50,286 nucleotides of DNA from Dietzia massiliensis (GTDB taxonomy: Bacteria; Actinomycetota; Actinomycetes; Mycobacteriales; Mycobacteriaceae). The first letter of the stretch is position 1; every line of letters begins with the position of its first letter. This document shows, in pieces, positions 16,044 through 24,900 of this stretch. A program made the position numbers and the translations under genes. Where the stretch lies: NCBI RefSeq assembly GCF_018390595.1, contig NZ_JAHBAV010000023.1, forward strand, positions 1 to 50,286, written 5' to 3'. The notes below the pieces were generated by a model, which saw nothing but the letters and a program-made list of their open reading frames with translations, made no database searches and had not been told where the DNA came from.

Positions 16044-16114
16044 ATCTGGCCCGGGGGTCGGTCGAATCAGGAGCCGAAGGCGGTCGCGATGAACCGGGCA
16101 CCCAGGGCTTCCAC

Positions 16115-16130
16115 TGTGATGTGGCTCACA
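16115..16130 (+). promoter_or_regulatory. Perfect CRP/GlxR box upstream of argJ
   Basis: TGTGATGTGGCTCACA matches TGTGA-N6-TCACA at all ten defined positions. It lies about 110 bases before argJ; a TTACAC -10-like hexamer at about 16158 would place the box near -43, the classic class II activator position. The orientation towards argJ is inferred, since no good minus-strand gene follows. Confidence 0.6.
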
Positions 16131-16238
16131 AATACATCCACTGAGTGGGCCTGCGTGTTACACGGTCATCGCCAGGGAACTCGGGAGTTCCAGCGGGGTG
16201 GCGGCGGGCGCCGGGGTGCGGCAGTAAGAATGGAGCAC

Positions 16239-17450
16239 ATGACGCCGCCCACGCAGCCCGCCCACGACCCCGTCCCGCTCCCGCCAGGCTTCCGCGCGCA
16301 CGCAGGGGCCGCGGGACTGCGCGAGCGCGGTGACGACGTCTTCGTCGTCGTCAATGACGGCCCCTCCCCGGCCTCGTCCGCGGTGTTCACCCGCTCCCTC
16401 TTCGCGGGGCCGTCGGTCGTGCTCAGCCGACAGAACGCCGCCGGCGGAACGGCGCGCGGCGTGGTCGTGGTGGCCAAGAACGCCAACGTCGCCACCGGTG
16501 AGCAGGGAATGGCCGACGCGCGGGAGGTGCTCGAGCGCGCCGCCGACGCCATCGCCGTGGCCCCGGGGGAGCTGCTCATCGCCTCGACCGGCGTGATCGG
16601 CCGGCGCTACCCGATGGACAAGCTGCGCGCGCACCTCGACGGCCTGGCGGGCGCGGAGTTCGACGCCGACGCCGTCGCGCTGGCGACCGCGATGATGACG
16701 ACCGATACCCACCCCAAGACCGCGCGGGTGGAGGTGACGACGACGACGGGCGGCACCGCTCAGGTGGTGGGCATCGCCAAGGGTGTCGGGATGATCGAGC
16801 CGGACATGGCCACGATGATCGCCGTGCTGTTCACCGATGCCGCAGTGGAGCCGGGTGTGCTGGACTCGGCGTTCAGGGCCGCGGTGGACGAGACCTTCAA
16901 CTGCCTGTCGGTCGACACCGACACCTCGACCTCCGACACGGCGATCGCGCTGGCCAGCGGGTCGGGCGATCCGGTCGGCGAGGTCGAGCTGCGCGAGGCG
17001 TTCGAGGCCGTCTGTCTGGACCTCACCCGCCAGCTGGCCCGCGACGGCGAGGGCGCCACCAAGCTGCTCACCGTGGGGGTCGCGGGCGCCCGCGACCGCG
17101 CGCAGGCCAAGCGGGTGGCCAAAGCGATCCTCAACTCGCCGCTGGTGAAGACCGCCGTCCACGGGGCCGATCCCAACTGGGGCCGCGTGGCGATGGCGAT
17201 CGGCAAGTGCCACGACGACACGGACATCGACCCCGAGCGGGTGCGGATCGTCTTCGGCGACCTCGAGACCTACCCCGCGTTCCCCGGCGAAGCCGAGCTC
17301 GAGCGGCTCACCGAGATCATGCGGGCCGAGGAGGTCACGATCTCCGTCGACCTGGGCGTGGAGGGCGGCACCGCGGACGGCTCCTGCACGGTCTACGGCT
17401 GCGACCTCACGCGGGAGTACATCTCGATCAACGCCGACTACACGACATGA
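16239..17450 (+). CDS. argJ: Bifunctional ornithine acetyltransferase / N-acetylglutamate synthase ArgJ
   Basis: Recycles the acetyl group from N-acetylornithine to glutamate in arginine synthesis; the bifunctional form can also use acetyl-CoA. The 403-aa precursor carries the autocleavage site KGVGMIEPDMATM, where Thr (about residue 192) becomes the nucleophile and N-terminus of the beta chain. VHGADPNWGRVAMAIG and the C-terminal CDLTREYISINADYTT are diagnostic. The start is uncertain: ATG 16239 follows GGAG closely, and ATG 16230 is three codons upstream. Other arg genes are not adjacent, which is unusual for actinobacteria. Overlaps the next gene by 4 bases. Confidence 0.93.
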   Translation: MTPPTQPAHDPVPLPPGFRAHAGAAGLRERGDDVFVVVNDGPSPASSAVFTRSLFAGPSVVLSRQNAAGGTARGVVVVAKNANVATGEQGMADAREVLERAADAIAVAPGELLIASTGVIGRRYPMDKLRAHLDGLAGAEFDADAVALATAMMTTDTHPKTARVEVTTTTGGTAQVVGIAKGVGMIEPDMATMIAVLFTDAAVEPGVLDSAFRAAVDETFNCLSVDTDTSTSDTAIALASGSGDPVGEVELREAFEAVCLDLTRQLARDGEGATKLLTVGVAGARDRAQAKRVAKAILNSPLVKTAVHGADPNWGRVAMAIGKCHDDTDIDPERVRIVFGDLETYPAFPGEAELERLTEIMRAEEVTISVDLGVEGGTADGSCTVYGCDLTREYISINADYTT

Positions 17451-17932
17451 GCGCGCGCGACGACGTGAGCGCGCACGAGTTCGGCGCCGCGGACCTCGAG
17501 GCGATCCGCGCGGTGTTCGCCCGCCGCCGGTACGTCATGGACACCAAGCAGTGGGACGCCTACGGGCCGTGCCACACCGAGGACGTGGTGAGCGAGTCGT
17601 GGGCGGCAAGCGGCGGCGCCGCCGAGGTGCGCGGCCGCGACGCGCTCACTGCCGCGATTTGCGAGACCCTCGACGGCTCCAGCCCGGTGACAAGCGTCCA
17701 CCACGGCCACACCCCGCTGATCGAGTTCACCGGCCCTGACCCGGAGACCGGCGAACCCACCGCGAGCGGGATCTGGGCGATGGAGGACCGGCTCTGGTGG
17801 CGCGTCGGGGAGCGCGAGCGCCGGCTCCACGGCTGGGGGCACTATCACGAGCGGTACCGCCGCGTGGACGGGCGGTGGTTGATCTCCTACCGCCGGCTCG
17901 AGCGGATCCGCGTGGACACCGGCTGGGTCTGA
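17447..17932 (+). CDS. SnoaL/NTF2-like family protein
   Basis: A 161-aa cone-fold protein. The NTF2-like pattern is seen in DLEAIRAVFARRRYVMDTKQWD at the N-terminus, followed by VRGRDALTAAICETLDG, then HHGHTPLIEF and a C-terminal YHERYRRVDGRWLISYRRLERIRVD. The family includes limonene-epoxide hydrolase-like enzymes, dehydratases and ketosteroid isomerase relatives; substrate unknown. ATG 17447 overlaps the argJ stop (ATGA), so it is co-translated with argJ, although no role in arginine metabolism is known. Confidence 0.82.
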   Translation: MSARDDVSAHEFGAADLEAIRAVFARRRYVMDTKQWDAYGPCHTEDVVSESWAASGGAAEVRGRDALTAAICETLDGSSPVTSVHHGHTPLIEFTGPDPETGEPTASGIWAMEDRLWWRVGERERRLHGWGHYHERYRRVDGRWLISYRRLERIRVDTGWV

Positions 17933-17961
17933 GCGGGCGCGCCGCGCGTGCGGAGTCGGGA

Positions 17962-19032
17962 TCAGCCGGCCGGGTTGGGGCTCCGGCGGGCCATGGCGAG
18001 GATGGTGTCCCGGGTGTCGTGCCAGACGGTGCCGGTGATGTCGCCCCACGGGTCGTGGCCCCCGGGGACGAGGGAGACGCGGGCCGGATCGCCGGCCCGG
18101 CGCGCCGCCCGCACATAGGCCTCGGACTGCTCGGGGCGCACGACCGTGTCCTCGCGGCCGTGCACACAGACCACCGGGACCCCCGCGGGCAGGTGCGTCA
18201 CCGGCGAGGCGTCGACGTACCGCTGTCGCCGGTCGTCCGGGCGGCCGCCCAGCAGATCGTGGACGTACCTGTCGCCCGCGCGTTCGGCCATGAGCAGGTC
18301 CGCGACCCCCGCCAGCGAGACACAGCCGGACACCGGCACGACCGGCCTCGAGCCGGGCAGCGAGGACGGCAGCCGCGCCCGTCCGGCGACCCACAGCGCC
18401 AGGTGCCCGCCCGCGGAGTGCCCGACCACCACGACCCGGCGCAGATCGAGCCGATCGCCGAGCTGCGCGGAGACCTCGGCGAGGTGGTCGACGGCGTCGC
18501 ACACGTCGGCCACCGTGGTGGGCCAGCCGCCGCCGGAGTCCACCCGCCGGTACTCCACGTTCCACACCGCCACGTCGAACGAGGCCAGGTCGCGGGCCTG
18601 GTTCTCCATGTATGTCAGGCCGAGCGAGTCCTTCCAGCCCCCGCCGTGGACGAGCACCACCACCGGCAGCGCGGGGTTCGCCGAGTCGGGCAGGTACAGG
18701 TCCCCGAACGACTGCCCGTCCGTATCGCCCGGATCGGCGTAGTGGAACCGGCGGGGCTCGCGCACGGGGACCGCACCCTCCGGCGGCACGTACGGGCGCG
18801 GGGCCACGGACTCGGCGCTCTGGCCGCGATGGAGGTCCTCGTCGTCGTCACCCCGCCCGATCACCGACGTCAGAGCCCACCCCGCCGCCCCGCCGAGCGC
18901 GGCCGACAGACCGATCAGCAGCGAGCGGCGGGAGAGGTCGGCCCGGGCGCGCGGGGTGCGGCGACCCGGCACCTGACGACCCGGTGCGCGACGGCCGGTC
19001 GCGGGACGGCGGGTCGCGGGACGGCTGGGCAT
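17962..19032 (-). CDS. Exported alpha/beta hydrolase (esterase/lipase-like, Tat signal)
   Basis: A 356-aa serine hydrolase. The N-terminus is Arg-rich and contains a twin-arginine motif SRRSLLIGLSAALGGAAG (about residues 35-52), indicating Tat export. The catalytic domain has the oxyanion motif VLVHGGGWKDS, nucleophile elbow VVGHSAGG, acid HGREDTVV and base PGGHDPW. It resembles the BD-FAE/kynurenine-formamidase-like esterases. Substrate is unknown; its place next to an acyl-CoA synthetase suggests lipid esters. ATG 19032 chosen because it gives a complete Tat signal; the N-terminal repeats of RR-A/G/P are low complexity. Confidence 0.85.
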   Translation of the reverse strand: MPSRPATRRPATGRRAPGRQVPGRRTPRARADLSRRSLLIGLSAALGGAAGWALTSVIGRGDDDEDLHRGQSAESVAPRPYVPPEGAVPVREPRRFHYADPGDTDGQSFGDLYLPDSANPALPVVVLVHGGGWKDSLGLTYMENQARDLASFDVAVWNVEYRRVDSGGGWPTTVADVCDAVDHLAEVSAQLGDRLDLRRVVVVGHSAGGHLALWVAGRARLPSSLPGSRPVVPVSGCVSLAGVADLLMAERAGDRYVHDLLGGRPDDRRQRYVDASPVTHLPAGVPVVCVHGREDTVVRPEQSEAYVRAARRAGDPARVSLVPGGHDPWGDITGTVWHDTRDTILAMARRSPNPAG

Positions 19033-19112
19033 GCGGCGGCGATACCTCCTGGTGGGGACGCCGGCCGGCCCCGCGGCGCTGCTGCTCCGGGGCCGGGGCC
19101 CGGGGCCGTGGG

Positions 19113-20990
19113 TCAGACCGTGCCGGCGACGACGTCGTTCTCCGCGCCATCGTAGAACGGGACGTACCCCTTCTCCCTGGACAGCACGTAGAGCGGGTCG
19201 TCGAACGTCGAGGTGTCGAACGCCTGCTCGCGAAGTTCGGTCTTGCGGCTCTTGTACGTGGAGGTGTGCTCGAGCTCGGCGGACAGTCGGATGAACAGCG
19301 GAACCGCGTACGACGGCAGGGAGTCCCGCAGGTGCTCGGCGAGCGCCGCACCGTCGAAGTCCGACTTGTCGTGCAGGCGGATCGCCGCCATGCCGGCCTT
19401 GCCGTCGGCGTCCGGGACCGCGACGCCGTAGACCACGGCCTGGTCGACCTCCGGGCGGGCGCCGATCGCGGCCTCGACCTCGGTGGTCGCCACGTTCTCG
19501 CCCTTCCAGCGGAAGGTGTCGCCCAGGCGGTCGACGAAGGACGCGTGCTTGAGCCCCTGGTCGAGCATGAGGTCGCCGGAGACGAACCAGGCGTCGCCGT
19601 CGCTGAACGCGTCGCGGACGATCTTCTTCTCCGTTGCCTCGGCGTCCGTGTAGCCGTCGAACGGCTGCGAGTCGGAGATCCCGCTGATGAGCAGGCCGAT
19701 CTCGCCCTTGCCGACCTTCCGCAGCCGGCCGTCCTCGCCGCGGCGGGGCTCGCCCGTCTCGGGGTCGTAGTCGACGATCGCGAAGTCCATCGGGCAGTAC
19801 CCGGTGGTGCGCGGGACGTTGAACGCGTTGACGAACGCGATGTTGCACTCGCTGGCCGCGTAGAACTCGCAGATGCGGCCCACGCCGAACCGCTGCTGGA
19901 ACTCGTCCCAGATCTCGGGCCGCAGGCCGTTGCCGGTCATCACGCGGATCGAGTGGTCGCGGTCGCCCGGGCCGGGATCCTGGTTGAGCAGGTAGCGGCA
20001 GATCTCGCCGATGTAGATGGCGGCGGTCGCCCCGGTCGCGCGGGCCTGGTCCCAGAACTTCGACGCCGAGAAGTGCTCCTCGATCGCCAGGCACGCCCCG
20101 GAGGCGAGCACGCAGCCGAGGGCCACCGTGAGTGCGTTGTTGTGATACATCGGCAGGGGGCTGAGCAGGACGTCGTCCTTCTTCAGTCGCACGCCGGACA
20201 GACCGAAGCCGGCCATCGCCCTGTTCCACCGGTAGTGGGACATGGTCGAGGCCTTGGGCAGGCCCGTCGTGCCCGAGGTGAAGATGTAGTACGCGGTCTC
20301 CGTGCCGACCGTCTCATCGGCCTCCGGCGGGTTGACGTCCCCGACGTCGTCGCCGAGGGTCGCGAGCTCGTCCTCGAGCCACGTCAGGTCCGCCAGCTCG
20401 TCAGGGCGGTGGCGTGCGGTGAAGTCGCGGAAGGGCAGGTCGACCTCGGAGCTGACGGCGAGGAGCTCGCCGATCCAGTTCTCGCGCGGCACGGACTGCA
20501 CGGCCTCGGCGCACTCGGCGCCGACCAGCACGAGCGTGGACTCGAGGATCTTCTGCGAGTGGTCGAGAACCTCGCCGCGCTGGTGGTGGTTGAGCAGGCC
20601 CACGGAGGCGCCGACCTTGACGGCACCGAGGATCGCGAGCAGTACCTCGGTACGGTTGCCCATACAGATGCCGACCGTGTCGCCGCGCGTCACGCCGCGG
20701 GCCTTGAGGACCGCGGCGAACCGGTTGGCGCGGCGGTTGGCCTCGCCGTAACTGATCTCCGTGCCGAGGAACTTGATGAAAGGCGCGTCGGGCCGGGCGG
20801 CGGCGAGCTTCTGGAAGCGGCGGCCGATCGAGACCTTGTCCGTGCTGCGGGAGGTCCGCACGATACGCAGCCCGTTGAGGACGGACGGCAGGTCGGCGGC
20901 GAGGGAGGGCAGTCCGCGGGCGAGGTCGGCCGGATTGAGCGTGCGGGCGGCCCCGGACCGGCGGCCGGTGACGGTGGTCTTGTCGGTCAC
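19113..20990 (-). CDS. fadD6: Long/very-long-chain acyl-CoA synthetase (FadD6/FATP type)
   Basis: A 625-aa adenylate-forming enzyme activating long-chain fatty acids to acyl-CoA, with the layout of the FATP/FadD6 subgroup. Seen are the P-loop-like YIFTSGTTGLPKAS, LPMYHNNALTVALGC, EFYAASECNIAFVN, SGDLMLDQGLKHASFVDRLG and the lid motif FRWKGENVATTEVE. The C-terminal SREKGYVPF is typical of this subgroup. GTG 20990 follows AGGAGA and overlaps the stop of the TetR gene by 4 bases (GTGA). It is thus the second gene of a tetR-fadD unit and probably under that repressor. Confidence 0.88.
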   Translation of the reverse strand: MTDKTTVTGRRSGAARTLNPADLARGLPSLAADLPSVLNGLRIVRTSRSTDKVSIGRRFQKLAAARPDAPFIKFLGTEISYGEANRRANRFAAVLKARGVTRGDTVGICMGNRTEVLLAILGAVKVGASVGLLNHHQRGEVLDHSQKILESTLVLVGAECAEAVQSVPRENWIGELLAVSSEVDLPFRDFTARHRPDELADLTWLEDELATLGDDVGDVNPPEADETVGTETAYYIFTSGTTGLPKASTMSHYRWNRAMAGFGLSGVRLKKDDVLLSPLPMYHNNALTVALGCVLASGACLAIEEHFSASKFWDQARATGATAAIYIGEICRYLLNQDPGPGDRDHSIRVMTGNGLRPEIWDEFQQRFGVGRICEFYAASECNIAFVNAFNVPRTTGYCPMDFAIVDYDPETGEPRRGEDGRLRKVGKGEIGLLISGISDSQPFDGYTDAEATEKKIVRDAFSDGDAWFVSGDLMLDQGLKHASFVDRLGDTFRWKGENVATTEVEAAIGARPEVDQAVVYGVAVPDADGKAGMAAIRLHDKSDFDGAALAEHLRDSLPSYAVPLFIRLSAELEHTSTYKSRKTELREQAFDTSTFDDPLYVLSREKGYVPFYDGAENDVVAGTV

Positions 20991-21613
20991 GACTTCTCCT
21001 CGGTGGGCGTGGTGAGTGACTTGGTCGGATCGCCCGCGAGGCCGCGCCAGGCGAGTTCCACGACGACGCCGGCGGCCACCGACGTGGGGATCGACCGGTG
21101 GGCGACGCGGTCCGCGACCGCCTCGCCGGCACCGACCAGGGCGGTGGCGACCACCTCGAGCACCTCGCGGCTGCGCTCGTCGCCCGAGTTCTGCGCGAGC
21201 AGGTCGGTGGTGAGGTCGACCAGCACCGTCCGGGTCTTCTCGACCTCCTCCCTGAACTGGGGTTCGGCGAATGCCTGACGATAGACCACATTCCACGAGT
21301 CGGTGTGGGCGTCGACGAACTCGAGGAACGCCTGGACGACGTCCTCGAGCCGGCGGCGGGGGCCGGCACTGCCGGTGGCGGCGGCGGTGAGGTGGTCGAT
21401 CAGCCGACCGGACTCGCGGACGACGCACGCCGCGAACAGTTCCTCCTTGGAGCCGTAGTACAGGTACAGCATCGGCTTGGAGATGCTCGCGTGGCGGGCG
21501 ATGGTGTCCATCGAGGCCGATCGGTAGCCGAGATCGGAGAACACGCGGATCGCGGAGTCGAGCATCTGCTGCTCGCGGATCGCACGTGGGATGCGTTTGG
21601 TCCCCGTCGTCAC
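20987..21613 (-). CDS. TetR family transcriptional regulator
   Basis: A 208-aa TetR repressor. The DNA-binding helix-turn-helix is MDTIARHASISKPMLYLYYG followed by SKEELF, at about residues 35-60; the C-terminal ligand domain is typical in length. GTG 21613 follows GGGAGGAGA. A palindrome of TetR type lies 44 bases upstream, pointing to autoregulation. Coupling to the acyl-CoA synthetase gene suggests a fatty-acid or acyl-CoA ligand. Located beside the DUF2613/aftD pair, where M. tuberculosis also has a TetR gene (Rv0238, from memory); orthology is not proven. Confidence 0.88.
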   Translation of the reverse strand: MTTGTKRIPRAIREQQMLDSAIRVFSDLGYRSASMDTIARHASISKPMLYLYYGSKEELFAACVVRESGRLIDHLTAAATGSAGPRRRLEDVVQAFLEFVDAHTDSWNVVYRQAFAEPQFREEVEKTRTVLVDLTTDLLAQNSGDERSREVLEVVATALVGAGEAVADRVAHRSIPTSVAAGVVVELAWRGLAGDPTKSLTTPTEEKS

Positions 21614-21656
21614 AGGTCTCCTCCCGGCGGGTCGCGGTGTCATGTGCCACACTCAA

Positions 21657-21672
21657 CTTACCCGCCGGTAAG
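21657..21672. promoter_or_regulatory. TetR-type operator CTTACC-CGCC-GGTAAG
   Basis: Perfect 6-bp arms around a 4-base spacer in the divergent region between tetR-fadD and DUF2613-aftD. The core TTACC-N4-GGTAA recurs at 27715-27730 in this window. Confidence 0.65.
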
Positions 21673-21788
21673 GACTCGTGGGAGCCGCTCCCCGGATCCG
21701 GCGCCCCGACTGGTGTTACGCTTCCGGCATCGGTGTCTCGACGACACCGCAGGACACCCACCGTTACGTGAACCCCAGGGAGACCACG

Positions 21789-21956
21789 ATGAGCTTCGGC
21801 ACCGGAGCGCTCGCCAGCGCAGTCGGCGGAATCGTCCTCGGCGGCATCGTCGCGTTCGGGGTCAACACCACGATGGCCGAGAACTCCATCCCGGACGTGC
21901 CGCAACCGCCCGCCGACCAGGCCCTCCTCGGCCAGGTCGAGTACGGCGCGCGCTGA
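21789..21956 (+). CDS. DUF2613 small membrane/exported protein
   Basis: A 55-aa protein beginning MSFGTGALASAVGGIVLGG, with one hydrophobic segment and a short polar C-terminus containing PQPPADQALLGQVEYG. This matches DUF2613, found next to aftD in mycobacteria (Rv0236A beside Rv0236c). It is probably a single-pass membrane or secreted partner of the arabinosyltransferase, but this role is inferred only from conserved position. The gap to aftD is 36 bases, so they likely share a transcript. Confidence 0.8.
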   Translation: MSFGTGALASAVGGIVLGGIVAFGVNTTMAENSIPDVPQPPADQALLGQVEYGAR

Positions 21957-21992
21957 CGCCCGCAGCTCTCGACTCTCTGCACGCCGGCGTAG

Positions 21993-24900
21993 GTGATCCG
22001 CGGGGCCCGTCTCGGCGCCGGTGCGCGTGACGCGGTCGTCGCGTTCCTCGCCTTCCTGCTGCTGGCCTGTCTGCAGTCCCCCGGGTTGATCGCCCCGGAC
22101 ACCAAGTACGACCTCGTCGCGTCCCCTGGCCGCTTCCTCGCCCAGGCCACCCATCTGTGGACAGGCCTGTCCTTCGCCGGCCAGGTCCAGAACCAGGCCT
22201 ACGGCTACCTGTTCCCGCAGGGGCCGTTCTTCGCCCTGTTCGACCTCGTGGGGATGCCCGCGTGGTTGACCCAGCGCCTGTGGTGGGCGGTCGTGCTCAC
22301 CGTTGCGTACGTGGGCGTTGTGCGGGTCGCCGCCGCGCTGCGCATCGGCACCCGCGTCACGCGCCCGGTCGCGGGCGTCCTCTACGCGCTCGCCCCGCGC
22401 ATGCTCGGCGACCTCGGGTCGATCTCGTCGGAGATCTGGCCGGTCGCCCTCGCGCCGTGGGTGTTGCTGCCGGTCATCCGGGTGCTGCAGGGCCGGATGT
22501 CACCGCGTCGCGGCGGAGCCGGCGCCGCGCTCGCGCTGGCGCTGATGGGCGCCGTGAACGCCGTCGCGACCGCGGTGGCGTGCCTGCCGGCGGTCCTGTG
22601 GTGGGCGCTGCACCGGCCGGGCAGAACGTGGGCGCGGTTGGCCGCGTGGTGGGCGCCGCTGTCCGCGGCGGTGTGCGTGTGGTGGGCGGTGCCGCTGGTG
22701 CTGCTCGGCCGGGTGTCGCCGCCGTTCCTGGACTACATCGAGTCCGCCGAGGTCACCACCCGGTGGGCGTCGGTGACCGAGGTGCTGCGCGGGGCCGCGA
22801 CGTGGGTGCCGTTCGTGTCCACCGACCGCACCGCCGGCGCGGATCTCACCAGCGAGCCCGCGTTCGTCCTGGCCACCGGCGTCCTGGCGGCGGCCGGGGT
22901 CGTGGGCCTGCTGATGCGCGGGATGCCCGCGCGCGGCCGACTGCTGGTGATCGCGACCGTGGGCCTGGTGGCGATGTCGGCGGCGTGGGTGGGCCCGGCC
23001 GGCGGCGGGTTCGCCGAGACGGTGCGCGCCCTCCTCGACGGCGCCGGCGCCCCGCTGCGCAACGTCCACAAGTTCGATCCGCTGCTGAGGTTGCCGCTGG
23101 CGCTCGGCGTCGCGCACCTGCTCACCCGACTGCTCGGCGGCCTCGACCGCGAGCGCGCCCCCGGCGCGCTGGCCCATCCGGAGCGCGACCGGGCGGTCGC
23201 CGTGGCGATGATCGTCGTGCTCGCGGCGGGTGTGTCGGTCGCGCCGGCGTGGCTGGGGCGTCTCGCGCCGGTGGGCTCGCACGAGGAGCTGCCCGACCAC
23301 TGGCCGCAGGCCGCCGCGTGGCTGTCGGAGAACGCGCCGGTCGACCGCCCGGGCACCGAGGACCGGGACCCGGCGGCCACGACCCGCGCGCTCGTGGTCC
23401 CCGGCGCATCGTTCGGCCGCCAGGTCTGGGGCGTCACCCGCGACGAGCCGCTCCAGCCGCTGGCCGAGACGCCGTGGGCGGTGCGGGACTCCGTGCCGCT
23501 GCAACCCGCCCCCGCGATCCGTGCCCTCGACGCCGTGCAGCGCCGCCTCGCCGACGGCCGCGCGGCGCCCGGCATGGCCGCCACGCTCGCCTCGCTGGGC
23601 ATCGGGTACCTGGTGGTGCGCAACGACCTGTCCGTGGACTCCGCCGCGCCGCGCCCGGCGTTGGTGCACCAGGCCGTCGACGGCTCACCGGGGCTCGTGA
23701 AGGTCGCCGAGTTCGGCGAGCCGGTCGCCGCGCGGGGGGACGACGTCGGTGCGGAGGTCGCGGATGGTGAAGGCGCGGGCGGTGACGGCGACGCGGGCGG
23801 GGCTCGCGGCGGGGACGGTGGTGACGACGACGAGGTGGTCGTCCATGATTCCGGGCTCCGGCCGGCGTATCCCGCGATCGAGATCTACCGGGTCGACTCC
23901 CGCCTGGGATCGGACGCGACGCCGCCCGGACCGCCCCGGTCGGCGACCGCCCCGTACACGGTGGAGGTTCGCGACCTGCCCGTGGTCGCGGGCGGGCCGG
24001 AGGCCCTGTCCCGGCTGGACGACCTGCTCGCCGAGCAGGACACCATCGGCTCGCCACCGCGCGTGACCCGGCTGCTCGAGGCCGACGCGCTCGCGGCCGG
24101 CGTCGATCCCGCGTCCGACCCGTTCCCGCGACCGCGGCCGCTGGCCTCGACGGCGCCGGTGCTCACGGACTCGCCGACCGACCGCGAGACCGACTTCGGC
24201 CGGCTCGACCACAACTCCTCCGCCGTCCGCGCCGAGGGCGACCCGCGGCGCAGCCGTGGCGCGGTGCTCGACTACTCGGCGAGCGTCTCCGGCGACGAGC
24301 CGCCGCGGACCCGGGCCCGCTGGTGGGACGCCCGGGTGAGCGTGTCGTCCTCGGCGGCCGACTCCGCGCAGACCGGCCCCGTGCGGCCCTCACACTCCGT
24401 GGCCGCGGCCGTGGACGGCGACCCTGACACCGCCTGGCGCTCCGGCGGATACGGTTCGGCTTTCGGCGAGTGGATCGCCATCGACCTGCCCGAACCCGTC
24501 GACCGCGCGGTCCTGCGGCTGACGGTCCCCGCCCCGGCCGTGGGCCCGCAGGTCACCGCGCTCGAGGTCCGCACCGACACGGGCACCACCACGGTGTTCC
24601 CGCGCGCCGACGAGGAGACGACCGTCGCCCTGCCGCCCGGGCCCACCGAGCAGGTCCGGGTCACGGTCACCGGCGTCGCCGACGGAGGCCGCGGCACGTA
24701 CTTCGAGGTCTCCGAGATCGGGCTCGCCGCCGGCGGCGAGGACATCCCGCTGCTGCGGACCATCGCCCTGCCCGAGCGGGCCGACGACGCCCGCGCGCCG
24801 TCGGGCTGGTTGCTGCGGCAGGAGCTCGCCGGCCGCACCGACTGCGTCCACGGCGGCAGCCCCGTCGAGGGACTCGCCGGGGCGGAGGAGGCCACGGGCG

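Noticed and set aside
16067..16141. 24-codon minus-strand ORF overlapping the perfect GlxR box
   Set aside because: No clear ribosome binding site, and the regulatory box would lie inside it; kept only as a possibility in the hairpin finding.
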